The position numbers were made by a program, and so were the translations under genes. Shown piece after piece: positions 21,537 through 33,259 of a stretch of 64,000 bases of DNA; position 1 is the stretch's first letter, and each line of letters begins with the position of its first letter. The notes under the pieces were generated by a model. It searched no databases and was not told the origin of the DNA. It was given only the letters and a program-made list of their open reading frames with translations. Origin of the DNA: Pholiota molesta (Eukaryota; Basidiomycota; Agaricomycetes; Agaricales; Strophariaceae); the NCBI GenBank assembly GCA_014925825.1, contig JACGCK010000043.1, positions 124,001 through 188,000 of the forward strand, read 5' to 3'.

Positions 21537-24175
21537 ATGTCTGCTCGCACTTCTGCACGTTTGAAGGCGCGTCAAACACATTCACGACAGACTGGATGGG
21601 AAACAGTTGCAGTGCCTTCCAGCGAACACCTCAAGAACACGAAACCACCCCCAAAAAGACAGAAAACAACCACTGCGAATACGAAGACCAAAGCTGTCAC
21701 GAAACGTGGCAAGGGAAAGAACAAGAAGACACAGGAGACGTTCTTGATCGAGCTACCACTTGACGTCCTTTTTGAGATATTTAAAAGCCTTCAGCCACTG
21801 GACCTTCTCAATCTCTCTTACACAGCGAAGGATCTGCGATCTATACTCACTGCTGAATATGCAGCCTCGATATGGAAGAAGGTACTTTATATGTCTTTTT
21901 GAATCCTCTCTTCCGTCTCTAACCTTCTCTCAGTCTTATACGAACGTTAGGCCCGTGTATGGCGAATTACCTCCCAAATGCCCGTCTTACGTGGATATCC
22001 GGCATTATACAAGTGTCGTCTTTGGCCGCAACTGTTTGGTTTGTGCTTTCTCGAATTCTCATTTCGAAAAACTCCATGTCCAATATATTACACCCGTTCT
22101 AGTTTTGTGCTGATCCTGATGCGACCATCGTGCACACGAGCGCTCTGACGCGTCTTTGCAATACATGCGCCCAAAATGAGTGTGTATATTAGTCGTTCTC
22201 CCTCAACGACTAATGTGCTAACCAATTCAATTCTCACAGGCTCTGGGTTAATTCGAATTACTACCACCCAGTTAAACGGTTTGCAGTAACAGAACATAAT
22301 ATATCTTCTGATATATCTAGATTGTGTCGGCACTGTCAAATATCTAATAAGACTTTAAGTGCGTATGAAGGCTTTGCAACAATTCAATGTGATTAACCAT
22401 CACCTAGAGTTTGGGTATTATTTCCTCAAGCGGGAATATGAACGGCACGCTAGTGCATTACAGCAATGTGTTAACGATGAAGCCCAAGATCGCTATGTGA
22501 CAGTGCTAAGGTCCAAACAAGCGAATAATTATTATGCAAGTGTATAATGTCGAAGCTCCATCTATTCGCTAAAATACGCTCTAGGCTTCTGATAAGCTTG
22601 AGCGCTGGTGCAATGCAGTAGTCCGCCAGAAGGCGGAAGAACTGAGATTGGTTCTCGATGCACGCCGTAGATCGTAAGCATTTACTTGTATGGGACTCGA
22701 TTTCTACGCTGCTCAACGTGTTTGAATCAACCAGGATTCGAATGAAGCTGGAAGAAGAAGGTGATGATTAGTCGAAAGACTCCTTCGCTATGATTATATT
22801 TACATCATCTGCAACATGCAGGGTATACCGACCTCTGTGGATATAATTTGGAAGATTTCCCTGGCGTTAAGAAAGTGGCCCCCTAACTGACAAAGGTAAT
22901 TCGCTTCATTATTGCTCCGTTCATTCCTCAACTTGAACACATCTTTCGTAGAATGGAACAAAATCAAAACCAAACTCATGCCTGCATTAGAATTGTATCT
23001 ACAGGATGAGAAAAAGAAAAGAATGAAGGACGCTTTTACTGAGCGACTATCACATCTCTCTGATTCAATGAAGAATTCTTGGAAAGCAAACCAAACCATG
23101 GATTCATGCGCCTTTACCTTCCATTGCAAAATCGAACCCTTTGCGAGCATCGTGCGAGATACCGGCACAAATGAAGACAGGGAGCTGGTAAAGCAGAGGC
23201 TTTCCGAATTAGCAGATCACATACCTGCACTATTGACGACTTGCAGAGCCGAAATTGACATTTTTTTGCTTGGTCTTCTATTGGGAGACGAAGAGCGCAT
23301 AACGCACGTCGACGGGAAGATTTCGACAGAACGCCTTTGGAACTTGCCACTACCTTTTTCAAGTGCCATCGGTGTATCGAGATTGATCCTATTTCGTATC
23401 CGCGGATCTTGATGCATGATGCTTAAGGAAACCACAAAACTGGACGCTCCAAGGACGAAGAACCCCTGGTTGAGTCTTATGGCTCCCGATTGTGACTGCC
23501 AACATGTATGGAACCGAATGTCGTCTGGTACGGTCCAACGTGGAACGAGACGCGTCAATTTATTTCCATCGACATGACGCTACCAGGTCTGCCACAGCCA
23601 TAGTCCTAGCTTGTGGGGAGGACCCCAAGGTGTTTACGGCTGCGGCTTTGAAAGAGCGCAATGTTCGGTTGGAGTGTATGCGCTGTGTCCCCTCGGCAGG
23701 CAGAGCACAAGATGCGTGCTCGAGGCATATATGAGTTGGAACATGGCGGTGAGTAGGTGGAATCCCGCATCGTGCCTCCGAATGCTAACCATAATTTCAA
23801 CTTCTACTAGATCCTTCATGATATTTCGGAGCACCCCAACGACATTTCCACACAGGGTGGAGTTTGGTTACTGCGGAGGACGATCTTGCACGAGCTAGAA
23901 AATTGAAGATAAGATACTTCGGTCAAGCAGACAGAAATTATGGGAACATTGTCGCTATTGCGATTGCAATGTACGGACTAATCTTCGCACCTTTGGTGCA
24001 GAGGATCATCTTCTTCGAGTGTATGTGAATTCATTACCTCATTTATGCTTCCTCATTGATATTGAATCTGGAGCAGACATAAATTAGTGAATCGGAGCCA
24101 GAGGCGTTGAAAACCCATGTTTATATAGCGGTGGATGCTCCTTTGGATGCGTATCCGTGCTCCGTCATGATCTGA
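21537..24175 (+). CDS. F-box protein of the agaric-expanded type
   Basis: Probable substrate adaptor of an SCF ubiquitin ligase. ATG 21537 opens a basic nuclear-type N terminus (KPPPKRQKTTTANTK, KRGKGKNKKTQ), then an F-box at residues 65-110 (LPLDVLFEIFKSLQPLDLLN, LRSILTAEYAASIWKK). After an intron come NVRPVYGELPPKCPSYVDIR and a cysteine-bearing LTRLCNTCAQNE, then RLCRHCQ, a long helical region (KLERWCNAVVRQKAEELR, LVLDARRRSIRMKLEEEGY, MPALELYLQDEKKKRMKDAF) and C-terminal paired-cysteine motifs: FKCHRC near 23365, LECMRC near 23680 and HCRYCDCNVRTNLRTFGAED near 23950-23995. The last exon ends at 24173-24175. This layout (N-terminal F-box, helical middle, CxxC pairs) is common in mushroom F-box families. 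Frames break between about 23280 and 23800, apparently from missing bases, so exon borders there are approximate. Could be a decaying copy. Confidence 0.72.
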
Positions 24176-24797
24176 AGCAAGATGGTTGCGTACCGTTTAC
24201 AGACACCTTTTACTTGAAAGGACGACCCTCGATGGCAAATGATTGCACAGGTCAGCTAGTTGTGGAGGACCAGTGCACTTTCAATGTTTCATTGTCCTCT
24301 TTATGGAGCCGACTGCTACGATACATAGCTTCAGTGATATGAATATTTCGCTGCTATGGATTCGACGGCAGTAAGTGGTTAAAAAACTGTACTACTATAA
24401 TCTTTGTACTACCATTTAATGACCTTTGACTTTTCGAACCAAGTTGAAATATTGACAGGTTTATTAGTCGCAGCAGGTGGTAGAGGAACAAATTTGCCAT
24501 TCAGAATCTGTGATTGCCCATCAACCTAGATGGCGCAGCGAGCCTTCCCCCGCCGGAGCCGATCCTTTATATACACCTACTTATCGTTGGTCTCTAGACT
24601 TTTTACCTGCATTGGGAACCAAGTGCCACCAAACTTCAAAGTGCCACTTGTGTATTTCCGCATTTGGCCAGTGGCAAATAATTGATAACGCGCCGACTGC
24701 GGCTCTAGGCTCTTCCTTTCGGACCACCACAGCCCACCATAACTTAACGACATTCGTTCACTGACACGTACAGGATCAACACTTAGATACCCCACAA
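24176..24797. other. Spacer before the 24.8 kb gene
   Basis: No gene seen. A TATATA-like stretch near 24570 is too far from the next ATG to assign confidently. Confidence 0.4.
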
Positions 24798-25533
24798 ATG
24801 ACATCTCGTTGGACCCAAGAACAAGAAGTATGTTTACTGCGCACGGCATTTAGACCGTCTTGTTAATACGGTTTTAGGACGCATACCGCCTTCCAGAAGG
24901 GTTCAAACGGATTGGATACGATGCTGATACAAGGCGATACTTATTCCGCGACAAGCATGGCGTCCTATATCACAGCGAACCCGAGATGGAATATGGAACT
25001 TTGACTCCTATGGCTCCTACTAACTCGGCAATAGAGAGCGCCAGGCCAAGCGCGTTTTCTCCATCATGTAAGTAATTCTCAAGCAGGTAGTTACCTTTAC
25101 TCTGAAGCTTTTATACGCAGCTTCAGGAAGTGATAGGAGTCCTTCTATCTCTCCTCCACTGGGGCCTATACCTCGGACATTCCAGGATATCCTCCCTCCT
25201 GAACTCATCACTTCGTCGACACTCTCTGATGTGAATTCGCGCCGATTACAGGCTTCTTCTAAACCGCCCCGCGACAGATTTGTGGAGGCGGTTAGGAGAT
25301 CAGCTTTGCCTAAAATGCAAGGCGTCGTTACTAATCTGCGGCGATCGGTAACCTCAATTCGCAGACCTCGCGCAGCAACTTACACGAGTCTGACTGAGGA
25401 AGAAAATCGACGACTCGTTCGCCGCGAATCCACCTCCACTACTGGCTTGGAGAGATCGGCTTCTATTGGTACTTCACTCACGGACATTTCCCGACCTTAT
25501 AGAGCCCCAGAAAATAAACATAGGCCTCGCTGA
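24798..25533 (+). CDS. Unknown Ser/Arg-rich protein with short N-terminal domain
   Basis: Three clean exons at 24798-24827, 24878-25067 and 25131-25533 give one uninterrupted protein of about 207 residues. The N terminus (MTSRWTQEQE, then DAYRLPEGFKRIGYDADTRR and YLFRDKHGVLYHSEPEME) is a compact aromatic segment that looks conserved-domain-like. The rest is disordered and rich in Ser, Pro and Arg (SPSISPPLGPIPRTFQDILP, VTNLRRSVTSIRRPRAATYT), with likely phosphorylation sites. I believe this is a protein type found widely in Agaricomycetes but cannot name a function. The C-terminal arginine patches could bind nucleic acid or membranes; that is inference. Confidence 0.75.
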
Positions 25534-26011
25534 TAGCCATCTTAACTGTAGAGATGCTTATCTACCTGGGCTGACTTCTGGCAATAAGTATCCGCTCTGT
25601 CAACTATTTTGCTATCTTCTAAAATCTTTGTCTGGTCGATGAATTTATCTAAGGCGCAATTGGCGGATAGATAATCAATAGATAATCGTATCTTGTGCTC
25701 TATACGGATTTGAAGATCTTGACCTTTGTACTCACTACATAGTACTTGTGGTTTGATTTGGGTTTGGACGTTGATTCAAGTATCTTGCTCTCGAATTCAG
25801 AGCTTGTAGACATATATAACAGGCGTCTACAGCATAGTACGACTCTTTTTCTAAGCGCCCCCTTGAATGGACGGGTATAACTGAGAAATTAGAATGCGGC
25901 AAGGGAAGCCACTTAGGAGTATTTATTGTCACGTGACTTTCATTCTTTGTACGTTCTGAATATCCAATGAATATCCTTGGAATATCCACTCTCTCCTACT
26001 CATCGACGTCG

Positions 26012-27475
26012 ATGTCGCTATCCTCAACATCCACATTGAAGAGCCAACTCACGAAAAATCTAGGGCCACAGGCTCATACCTACTTCGATTCATTAGCCAC
26101 CTTTGTTTCGGGAAAGACATCGCGTCAGGAATTTGAACAAGTTACAAAACAGCTATTAACGACACCAACTCTTTGTGCGTTATTCTATAGTTACAAGACT
26201 AATGCATGTACTTACGTTACTCAAAGTACAACTCCACAATGCCCTAATTATTTCGCTCTTCGACGCCACCGCTACTCTCAAACGGCCAGCGACACCACCG
26301 CCACCTACACTGCCTAAACCTCCCCCACAGAAGCGCCGGCGCACACTTCTTCCATATCAGGGCCCAGAAGTTCCTGATGACTACCGAGCGATAAGGTCTG
26401 CGCGTATGAAGCGATGGGCGCTGTCAATGGGCAAGCGCGAGCGGGAACGACTGAAAAATCTGCAGGATCCATCCGCGCCGCTCGACCCTCCACGGCCGCG
26501 TAAGGAAACGGATGAGATTGCGAACGAGCGCGGTATAGAGCTTCTTCCCGAAAGAGGAGGTCCGTATCTTATTTTATCCATGGCTCGTCGGCATCTCACA
26601 CTGCTTCAGAGACGCCTGGTAGTCGCTTGCCCATACATCTGCACTCGAGTACGCGAGCGCCGACTCTGCAACATGTCGCAGATCGCATGAACCTCATTTG
26701 TGCACAGAATAACCTCCCCCAGCCCGGGCGTTCTGTACCAGCTCTGATGACCCTGGCTTGCGAGGTGGATATTGATTTCCAATTACCTGTAATCTCACAT
26801 TAATATCTTTCCAGGCAAAGCTTAAACAGCTCATAACACATGCGCTCACCCTCACATCGTCCTCATCCGCAATATCTTCAATATCCCCAACAACCTCTTC
26901 ATCTACTTCAGCATTAGGGCACCACCATCAACCGAACCGACCGCCAGTGCTCACGCCAGACTCCTTTCACACACTGTTTACTGTTTCCCCAGCGGATTTG
27001 CCGAATCGCTCTGCGGCAGCAATGCGTTTCGCAATGGCTCCATCGTCTCTCGTAAGTGAAGCCCTCTAGACTTGATTTCGCCTCTTCTGCTGGCATAGCC
27101 GGCATAATTCCCGACTGTACATAAATCGGGGAGCGAGGCTGCATTTTATTATTCGTCGTTTATGTATACTTATCGTCTCCCTTTACCCATCGCATATGTA
27201 CACCCTTCGCATACGCTAACTTATGAAATACGAAATTTGCAACAACTTCAATGGAAACCTATCTGTGCGACGCATTGCGCACACGAATGCCGCTGGGTGC
27301 CGACCATCGCTCGATCGGAATCGACATGGTCGATGCGACACAGGACGCCGACACAGACGACTCGCAGGTGACAGTCCTCGGCAACCGAGAGGTCCGCGAC
27401 CCGCGCTGGCAGATTATGGCGCTTCTTGGGGAGCGAAGCACTGTGCGCGACGCGCTCAAAGGAAGGATGAGGTGA
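26012..27475 (+). CDS. HFI1: SAGA coactivator subunit Hfi1/Ada1 (TADA1 family)
   Basis: Structural subunit of the SAGA histone acetyltransferase complex, pairing through a histone-fold-like region. Exon 1 from ATG 26012 encodes LGPQAHTYFDSLATFVSGKT and the acidic helix after it, the typical Ada1 start. An intron to about 26229 joins to LQLHNALIISLFDATATL, then a Pro-rich hinge and QKRRRTLLPYQGPEVPDDYR, MKRWALSMGKRERERLK, ETDEIANERGIELLPERGG. Later pieces are RSVPALMTLACE near 26725, a Ser-rich linker, FHTLFTVSPADLPNRSAAAM near 26970 and a final exon with DPRWQIMALLGERSTVRDAL ending at 27475. The order matches fungal Hfi1. The join into the last exon near 27240 has no clean AG acceptor, and the middle at 26570-26690 shifts frame, so a few bases may be missing. 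An upstream in-frame ATG at 25967 would add 15 residues. Confidence 0.82.
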
Positions 27476-27633
27476 AGGGACCGTGGACGATGGACATCGG
27501 TTGTTTCTTTCTTGATTTTCGGGATTATGATTTGTTGCTTTTTTGTCGATAATATGTATTACCATAATTCTCATTTCAGACTTGAGTAGATTTCTTTCAT
27601 TATCCGAGCCATTCCTTACGAGAATAAATACCC

Positions 27634-28300
27634 TTAACTTAGTGGAGAAATAGCCGCACCACTGGCACGCAACCTGCACTCAAGCACTTGTGTATCTAAG
27701 ACAATCGAAGCACGAAGAGGTCGGAAGAGTAAAGGTCGGGAATGTCCCTCACTTTGTTTGGACTTGGTTACGACTTCCTCGACCATGAACGCCCCGGGCC
27801 AATTGGTGTGAAGAAGGTGTCGGTGTCTTGAGTCTCTAATGGTCTCCTGGAATTTGTCGGTGAGGAAATGCCGGATATCGTCCGATGTTTTTTCCATATT
27901 AGAATCATCGAGTGCGAGTGTCAGAACGAGATCCGATACCTGTTTGCGTATGAATGCTGCCGTCCTGGAGCGAGAAACGATGCCAAGTAATTGGATAAGT
28001 TCGATTTGATGAGCGCGCTCGGTACATTCGTCAAGGTCATCTACCAAATGACAAAAAAGCCTTTGAAATGCTCCTGTACCCTAAGGAGAGGTTGGATGAT
28101 GAGTTTCTCAAAGCTGAGATCCAACATCTCGTCCTGAACCTATGAAATATTCTGAATGAGCTGATAAACGAGTGTCGCAATAAAAGAAGCTATGGAAATC
28201 CATGTAGGATCGGTCCGGAAAAAGAAAAAAATTGGCGAGCGGGATTTGCGCCTGTTCACAAAGCTCTGCAATGGTAGACACAGATCAATTGTGTTGTAGC
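27634..28300 (-). pseudogene. NACHT NTPase fragment (NLR-like), broken
   Basis: Remnant of a mushroom-type NACHT protein, a family of STAND ATPases proposed to act in non-self recognition. Reading downwards from about 28290: IAELCEQAQIPLANFFFFRT, SFIATLVYQLIQNIS, a stop codon, then LSFEKLIIQPLLRVQEHFKG, a frame jump, LVDDLDECTERAHQIELIQL (the Walker B-type DLDEC motif), and DDIRHFLTDKFQETI. The P-loop that should precede this part, the N-terminal effector domain and the C-terminal repeats are all missing. The in-frame stop near 28140, the frame change near 28050 and the truncation at both ends make it a dead fragment. It lies between Hfi1 and a dioxygenase gene and is read on the opposite strand to both. 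Confidence 0.75.
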
Positions 28301-28671
28301 AGGTTGTAGCAAAGCCTCCGCAGTCTATTTTTGTTCGGAAGAGCCGTTCATATTCTCACGATGGCTCTCTCTCTCTTCCAAGTATGTGCGTGATCCATGG
28401 TCTCCCCCAGACGGACCACATATCACCGTATACTCTTCCTTGCGTGTGCTTGGTAACTACTAGCTCTACGCTAATTAAATGCCGACCCCTCTATATGAAG
28501 CTGTGATATCTCAATCCTTTCCTGTAACATTCAATTCACACATAAAGATAGGTCGAACCCCCGATCGCGTGCTCAGCGTTCACCGATAATTTATTTCCGG
28601 CCTGTGAGTTTGCATATAAAAACACTTGGAATCGCTCCTTGATTGCCTCACCCTTTTCTCTCGCACTCACT
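28301..28671. other. Promoter region of the dioxygenase gene
   Basis: No gene. TATAAAAAC at about 28615 lies roughly 55 bases before the ATG at 28672 and is a plausible TATA box. Confidence 0.45.
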
Positions 28672-30368
28672 ATGTCAGGTCTTGTACAACCTGAATTACC
28701 GCACTACGTTCCTGCACCAATGACTCAAGCTGATTGTGAGTTTCTTCTTTCAGACGCTAAGGAGTGCTGAGTATCTGTGGCTGCAATCCTTCAATACATA
28801 GTGGAATATGCAGACCTTCCCATCATAGACTTGGCTGGAGCTGGGACACCAGAAGGGCGTATCGCTCTCGCTGCACAAATACGAGATGTGATATCGGTTC
28901 ATGGCTTTTTCTACGTGATAAACCATGGATATACGCCTGAACAGGTGGGCAAATATCTGTCTATTGAAATTATAAGCAGATTGACATTATTGTGCCACCG
29001 GTGAACAGACCGAAAGAATATTTGACATTGCTGATATACCCTTTGCGCAAGTGGATGAGGCGGAAAAGCAGCTATATGAAGGTACAATGAAGGAGACTGG
29101 ATCATATCAGGGTTATAAGCTTCGTCAATATTGGGTAAGCCCATGATTTATGCATTTATGTCTGAACTAACGCTCAAAATCATAATACAACGAGCAGCAC
29201 ATTGCTAACGGAGTTCGCGACCAATTGGAACATTACAATAGTGAGCTACACTCACTTTTCAGAGATAAATTGCTCACTCAGTTTCTATTATATTTCAGTT
29301 AATCGCGATGTAACTAAACGACAGCACCCGGAAGCACTCAGACCTTTCATTCCTGAGATAGAGGCATTTGCACGTCATAACCATGAGGAGATATTGCACC
29401 CAATTCTGAGGTGAGCAGCTTATTTATGCTACATACTCGTTATGCATCTCAAGTTTATTAATTTAGACTTCTAGCGCTTGGGCTGGAGCTCCCCGAAGAA
29501 ACTTTGGTGAATTTGCATAGCTATTCCGCTGTTGGAGAGACTTGGGGTGCGCGCTTTTTCTACGTATTAATTATAAATGATGTGCCCATTCAACGTTCAA
29601 CTCCTAGTGCGCTTCATGAAATAGTAAGTGCTTAGTGTTATGACATCAACTTGTGTAGTACTTATCTCTTATAATTCATCCCTGAAGTTACCCCAGATCC
29701 AAAGAAGATGAAATAAAAACGAACAATGTTTGGCTCAAAGGCCATACTGGTGAATATAATTTTTCTCCATGCTGAACATCTCTGCTAATAGCTCCATCAG
29801 ATTATGGAACAATCACTATCTTATACAGTCAGCCCGTCGCGGCCCTACAAATTTTGGCTAAGGATGGGTCATGGAAGTGGGTCAAGCATATCGAGAACGC
29901 TCTGGTACGAGCTAAATATCGGTAATGGGTTACGTTGTGCCTGCTAACGTGGAGAAGGTCATCAATACTGGTGATGCTCTGGAATTTCTGTCCGGGGGCT
30001 TCTACCGTGCAACTATCCACAGGTAATCCAACGCGTACAATATGCATTCGCCATTCTTTGGCTTACCGACCCTACCAACTCTTCTCTCCAGAGTCATTCA
30101 ACCTCCACCAGATCAACAACAATATACACGCCTAGGTGTATTCTACTTCGCCACGACCGATGACAACGTCAAGTTGGCACCCCTCCTCGAAAGCCCTGTG
30201 CTTCAGCGCGTAGGAGTAACAAAGACCTTTGGTGGGGCTGAACCACTGACGATGGAAGCCTGGAGAAAGGGACGAACGGCAGCTTATGGGCAAACCGATC
30301 TCAAGCCGACAGAAAAGGGTATTGAAGAAGAGATCGTCAACGGTGTTGTTGTTAAACATTATAACTAG
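28672..30368 (+). CDS. 2-oxoglutarate/Fe(II) dioxygenase, isopenicillin-N-synthase-like
   Basis: Member of the 2OG-Fe(II) oxygenase superfamily; the substrate is unknown. ATG 28672 opens a short first exon (MSGLVQPELPHYVPAPMTQA). About nine exons give ADLPIIDLAGAGTPEGRIAL, VISVHGFFYVINHGYTPEQ (the N-terminal DIOX_N part), IFDIADIPFAQVDEAEKQLY, NRDVTKRQHPEALRPFIPEI and the catalytic region. There the HxD iron ligands are formed across an intron (KGHT joined to DYGTITILYSQP, junction near 29755/29802). The distal His lies in FYRATIHRVIQPP near 30015-30090, followed by YTRLGVFYFATTDDN with the usual Arg for 2OG. It ends EEEIVNGVVVKHYN. No frame breaks. Fungal relatives act in oxidative tailoring or detoxification; no biosynthetic cluster surrounds it. 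Confidence 0.9.
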
Positions 30369-30866
30369 GGGTAAGCCATGATGTGAATGCGAACTAAGTA
30401 CCATCCACCTTGGGACTACGGACGCACAATTCTAAAGGAACCTCAAGAAATTGTCAGGATCCAGATCACCTTTATCTATATTTTCTGCCTATGTATGTAC
30501 ACTCAGATATAAAATACGAATCGTGGTCTCACATTTAGCGCTCGTGCTGGGCTGCGTTCGCATCAGCAACTTGAACTTGATCATTTAGTTTCCAAAAACG
30601 GGGGAAAACTGGAAACTTTTTTGTCAAATTGCTGATGGGAGACGTTTGGGTTGTGGTCTAGGGCCGTAAGGTGTCTCTGTTGGCCTGGTATTTCCGCTCT
30701 TAATATAGGGTTTCTGAAAAACCGATTGGGGAACACCGTGCGCTGCCGACTCATGCACTGGAGGGCTATGCCGGACCATCTTATTAGAATCGAAAGGTTC
30801 AGGTTTGTGTGGGCTAATGCGATCCATGATTGCAATGTATGATTTTTTCCTGAGATATGCATGTGA
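30369..30866. other. Convergent spacer
   Basis: Lies between the 3' ends of the dioxygenase gene (plus) and the small secreted protein gene (minus). No supported gene. Confidence 0.5.
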
Positions 30867-31200
30867 TCAGTCAAGTGCGTGCTTATAGAGATACATTAAT
30901 ATTGCAAGGGCGTACATGGCGCGGGATATTCCCTTCATGGCTTTCTTCGCAGCTTCTTTTGCGTTCGGCTGGCGAGCCTCCAAGCTTTGGACATCTCCGG
31001 CGTCAAAGCGAAGCGCAAGCGGGACTCCATCCAGCTCCAGACCTTCTCGTATCTGGGAGGACGTAAGTACAAGTGTGCACTCTTGTGATGATAATACTCA
31101 CCGCAAGGTCAGAGAAAGAGGATCTACGATCAATCGGGTATGCGAGAACGACGGCAGTCCACCATGTGGCCACTAGAAAAGACAGTTGAAGAAATCTCAT
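30867..31200 (-). CDS. Small secreted protein A (new paired family)
   Basis: A 94-residue predicted secreted protein of no family I recognise. Exon 1 (31200-31102) encodes the signal peptide MRFLQLSFLVATWWTAVVLA, then YPIDRRSSFSDLA. A 49-base phase-0 intron follows. Exon 2 (31052-30867) encodes IREGLELDGVPLALRFDAG, DVQSLEAR, QPNAKEAAKKAMKG and a hydrophobic end MYALAILMYLYKHALD. The same plan recurs in the gene at 39458-40082: signal peptide, AYP, intron just before an Ile-Arg pair, then a segment ending in LEAR. The upstream regions share an exact 15-base element. LEAR could mark the end of a propeptide, and the hydrophobic C terminus might associate with membrane; both are inference. No cysteines, so unlike typical disulfide-rich effectors. 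Confidence 0.7.
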
Positions 31201-31296
31201 GATTGGTGAGCGCTTCAGCGGGAGACAATAGGTAGTACAGTGAAATGGAAAATCGAGCCAAGTCGGTCGCCAGGACAGACCAAGATTGTGGGAGTA

Positions 31297-31311
31297 AGAG
31301 ACCAGCTCTGA
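31297..31311 (-). promoter_or_regulatory. Shared upstream element of the secreted protein pair
   Basis: AGAGACCAGCTCTGA on the plus strand, with near-palindromic AGAG..CTCT arms, lies about 97 bases upstream of the secreted protein A start. The identical 15-mer sits about 82 bases upstream of its paralogue at 40164-40178. A TATA-like TTTAAATAAG (minus strand) lies about 50 bases further upstream near 31364, so the element is in the core promoter or 5' leader. Confidence 0.55.
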
Positions 31312-31883
31312 AAAATGGACAAACGCTGGAATTGATCTTTATGTACGGCGCGATCATTCGCTTATTTAAAACAAGCATAGGATGATCCAGTACACATTAT
31401 TACCCACAGCGCCGTGGGTGCCACTGTGGGTTTGGAACAATATCGCTCGGTGATATACACATTCCGGACAGAGAAACATCTGAATTTTGATTTCCTTATT
31501 TGAGATGGCAGTGTAGTCGGAAGATACCCACTTCTTCTCTTGCCTCCTGGCATGTCTAGAATAAAGGTATACAACATTTGTTACAAATTCGTAGTTGCGC
31601 AGCGCCTGTTTCTATGCCCATCTGTTTCTTACTCCCTGTCAAAATCGATAATGCGGTATTCGCCAACGTGCTGATGATACGGGAAACATTTTCCGCAATC
31701 GAAGAGAAACTAAAGTGTTGAATCCATAGCGGATGCAGTGGAGTACTGCATAATTGGTGGGCCTAATGTCAGGTGCACGAGTCTGTTAGCAGAGGATGTA
31801 CACATCATATAAATCCAAGTAAAGTCTCACCGATCTTCTAGTCTTCATACCCAAAGGCACATAAACAAATATTGATCACCCTT
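31312..31883. other. Spacer between secreted protein A and ICMT
   Basis: Contains the presumed promoter of secreted protein A (both genes are on the minus strand) and the 3' region of the methyltransferase gene. No other gene supported. Confidence 0.45.
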
Positions 31884-32669
31884 CTAGTAAACGCCAGGTA
31901 TAACGAAATATGGAACCTCTTTCGCCCACTGCTCCCATTTCTCTCCGAACACCTTCCTTAGCGCATCGTCTTCCGCCTTCATTCGACGGAGGACGGTGTA
32001 TACCGTCCCAAAAATGATCGCTTCAGCGTAAGTCAGCACAACTATCTTGCCTGCAACCGTGTCCCACAACCCAGACTCTCGCACCCACGAGCCCGGACTG
32101 AGCTGCCACAAGAACCAGCCGGGATGGGAAATGAGGAAGCCCGTGTAGCTTGGGTGTCGCACAATCGAGTACGGCCCAGTGACGATTAATTGGTGGTCCT
32201 TTTGAATGCTGGCCTCGTACCGGAAAAAGCGCCCTAGGTATCGGTATGTCGTGAGCCTGATAAGTGTCCCGACGATAATCATGACGCCACCGAGCGCTGA
32301 TAGTTTCGACAGCGCTAGTTTAGGAGGATCCCCTTCTGCGATAGTAAAGAGCGAGAGGATTGTTTCTGAAAATCTTGCAGAGGGATCATAGCATGCGAGG
32401 ATGGTCGCGACTTCGGCAAATGCAATAAACCACTGTAGACCCTGTGAATTTAGACATGCGTATGCCTGCGTAAATGAGATGTTTCACGGGCGCCTACAAC
32501 GTGTAGATCATACCACTGCAATAGGGAGCACTGTACGAGTGTACCATTCTACATCCATAGATGCCGTTTCGATACGTTCACTTCTTGGCGGCGGCGGCTG
32601 TGGAGGAGTGACGCATTTTTGAAAAGCCAAGGAGACAAGGAGAATTGCCGGAATCTTCGTTAATGACAT
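31884..32669 (-). CDS. STE14: Protein-S-isoprenylcysteine O-methyltransferase
   Basis: Methylates the carboxyl group of the C-terminal prenylcysteine of CaaX proteins such as Ras, Rho and mating pheromones, in the endoplasmic reticulum membrane. Two exons: the first (from 32669) encodes MSLTKIPAILLVSLAFQKCV and VEWYTRTVLPIAV; the second encodes GLQWFIAFAEVATILACYDP, a membrane segment around GGVMIIVGTLIRLTTYRYLG, RFFRYEASIQKDHQLIVTGP, the signature YSIVRHPSYTGFLI, another membrane segment and the C-terminal block VFGEKWEQWAKEVPYFVIPG. About 238 residues. The RHPSY box and the acidic/aromatic end are the SAM- and substrate-binding hallmarks of the ICMT family. Mushroom genomes usually carry several ICMT-like paralogues, so this may not be the main Ste14. 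It is intact. Confidence 0.9.
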
Positions 32670-33259
32670 TGCGCAGCGTTTACAAACGGTGGAAGGGCTG
32701 TGCGCGTCCTTGACGTTGGACAATAATTCTGCCACTTAATTTGAAGGAAGGAGAAGGTGGCTGGAGCGTCGGTAACGGAAAAACATAGCTGGCCAATCGC
32801 CCAACAACGCAGCAGTTTAAGTATCCGAATTCAACGCCCAGATCAGCCTGATTCTCGGCCACCGCAAGCCTCTTGGATCCCCAGAAGGCTTCGGGAGCCG
32901 GTTGCCGAGAGCACGGAGGCTGCATGTACCCTACGGATGGGGACCCGCGGTGGCTCTATTTCAGGGCCCGAAGGTTTTCTGTGATCACGATGAGAGAGAA
33001 AGACGAACAACCTGACAGCCTGCAGGCCGCCGTATTGATATATCGAGTATGTTGTTGCACATTTGCCACGGCGGCCAGTCTGATATCCGAGTTCAAACGC
33101 CGATGTCACCCCTGCACATACATCTCGCGAGAGCGCGGTCTGAATGAGAACAAATACATTTACATACATATCTACTTATGTCGATCAGTAACGCAAATGT
33201 AAGGATAACAAGAAGGTCCGTGTACCTGTTGGCCACAGACTAAGCGTTTCCCCGCTCGT
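32670..33259. other. Spacer between ICMT and ORC3
   Basis: Upstream of ICMT and downstream of ORC3, both on the minus strand. Overlapping open frames occur on both strands, with no splice structure or family signal, so I call no gene. Confidence 0.45.
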
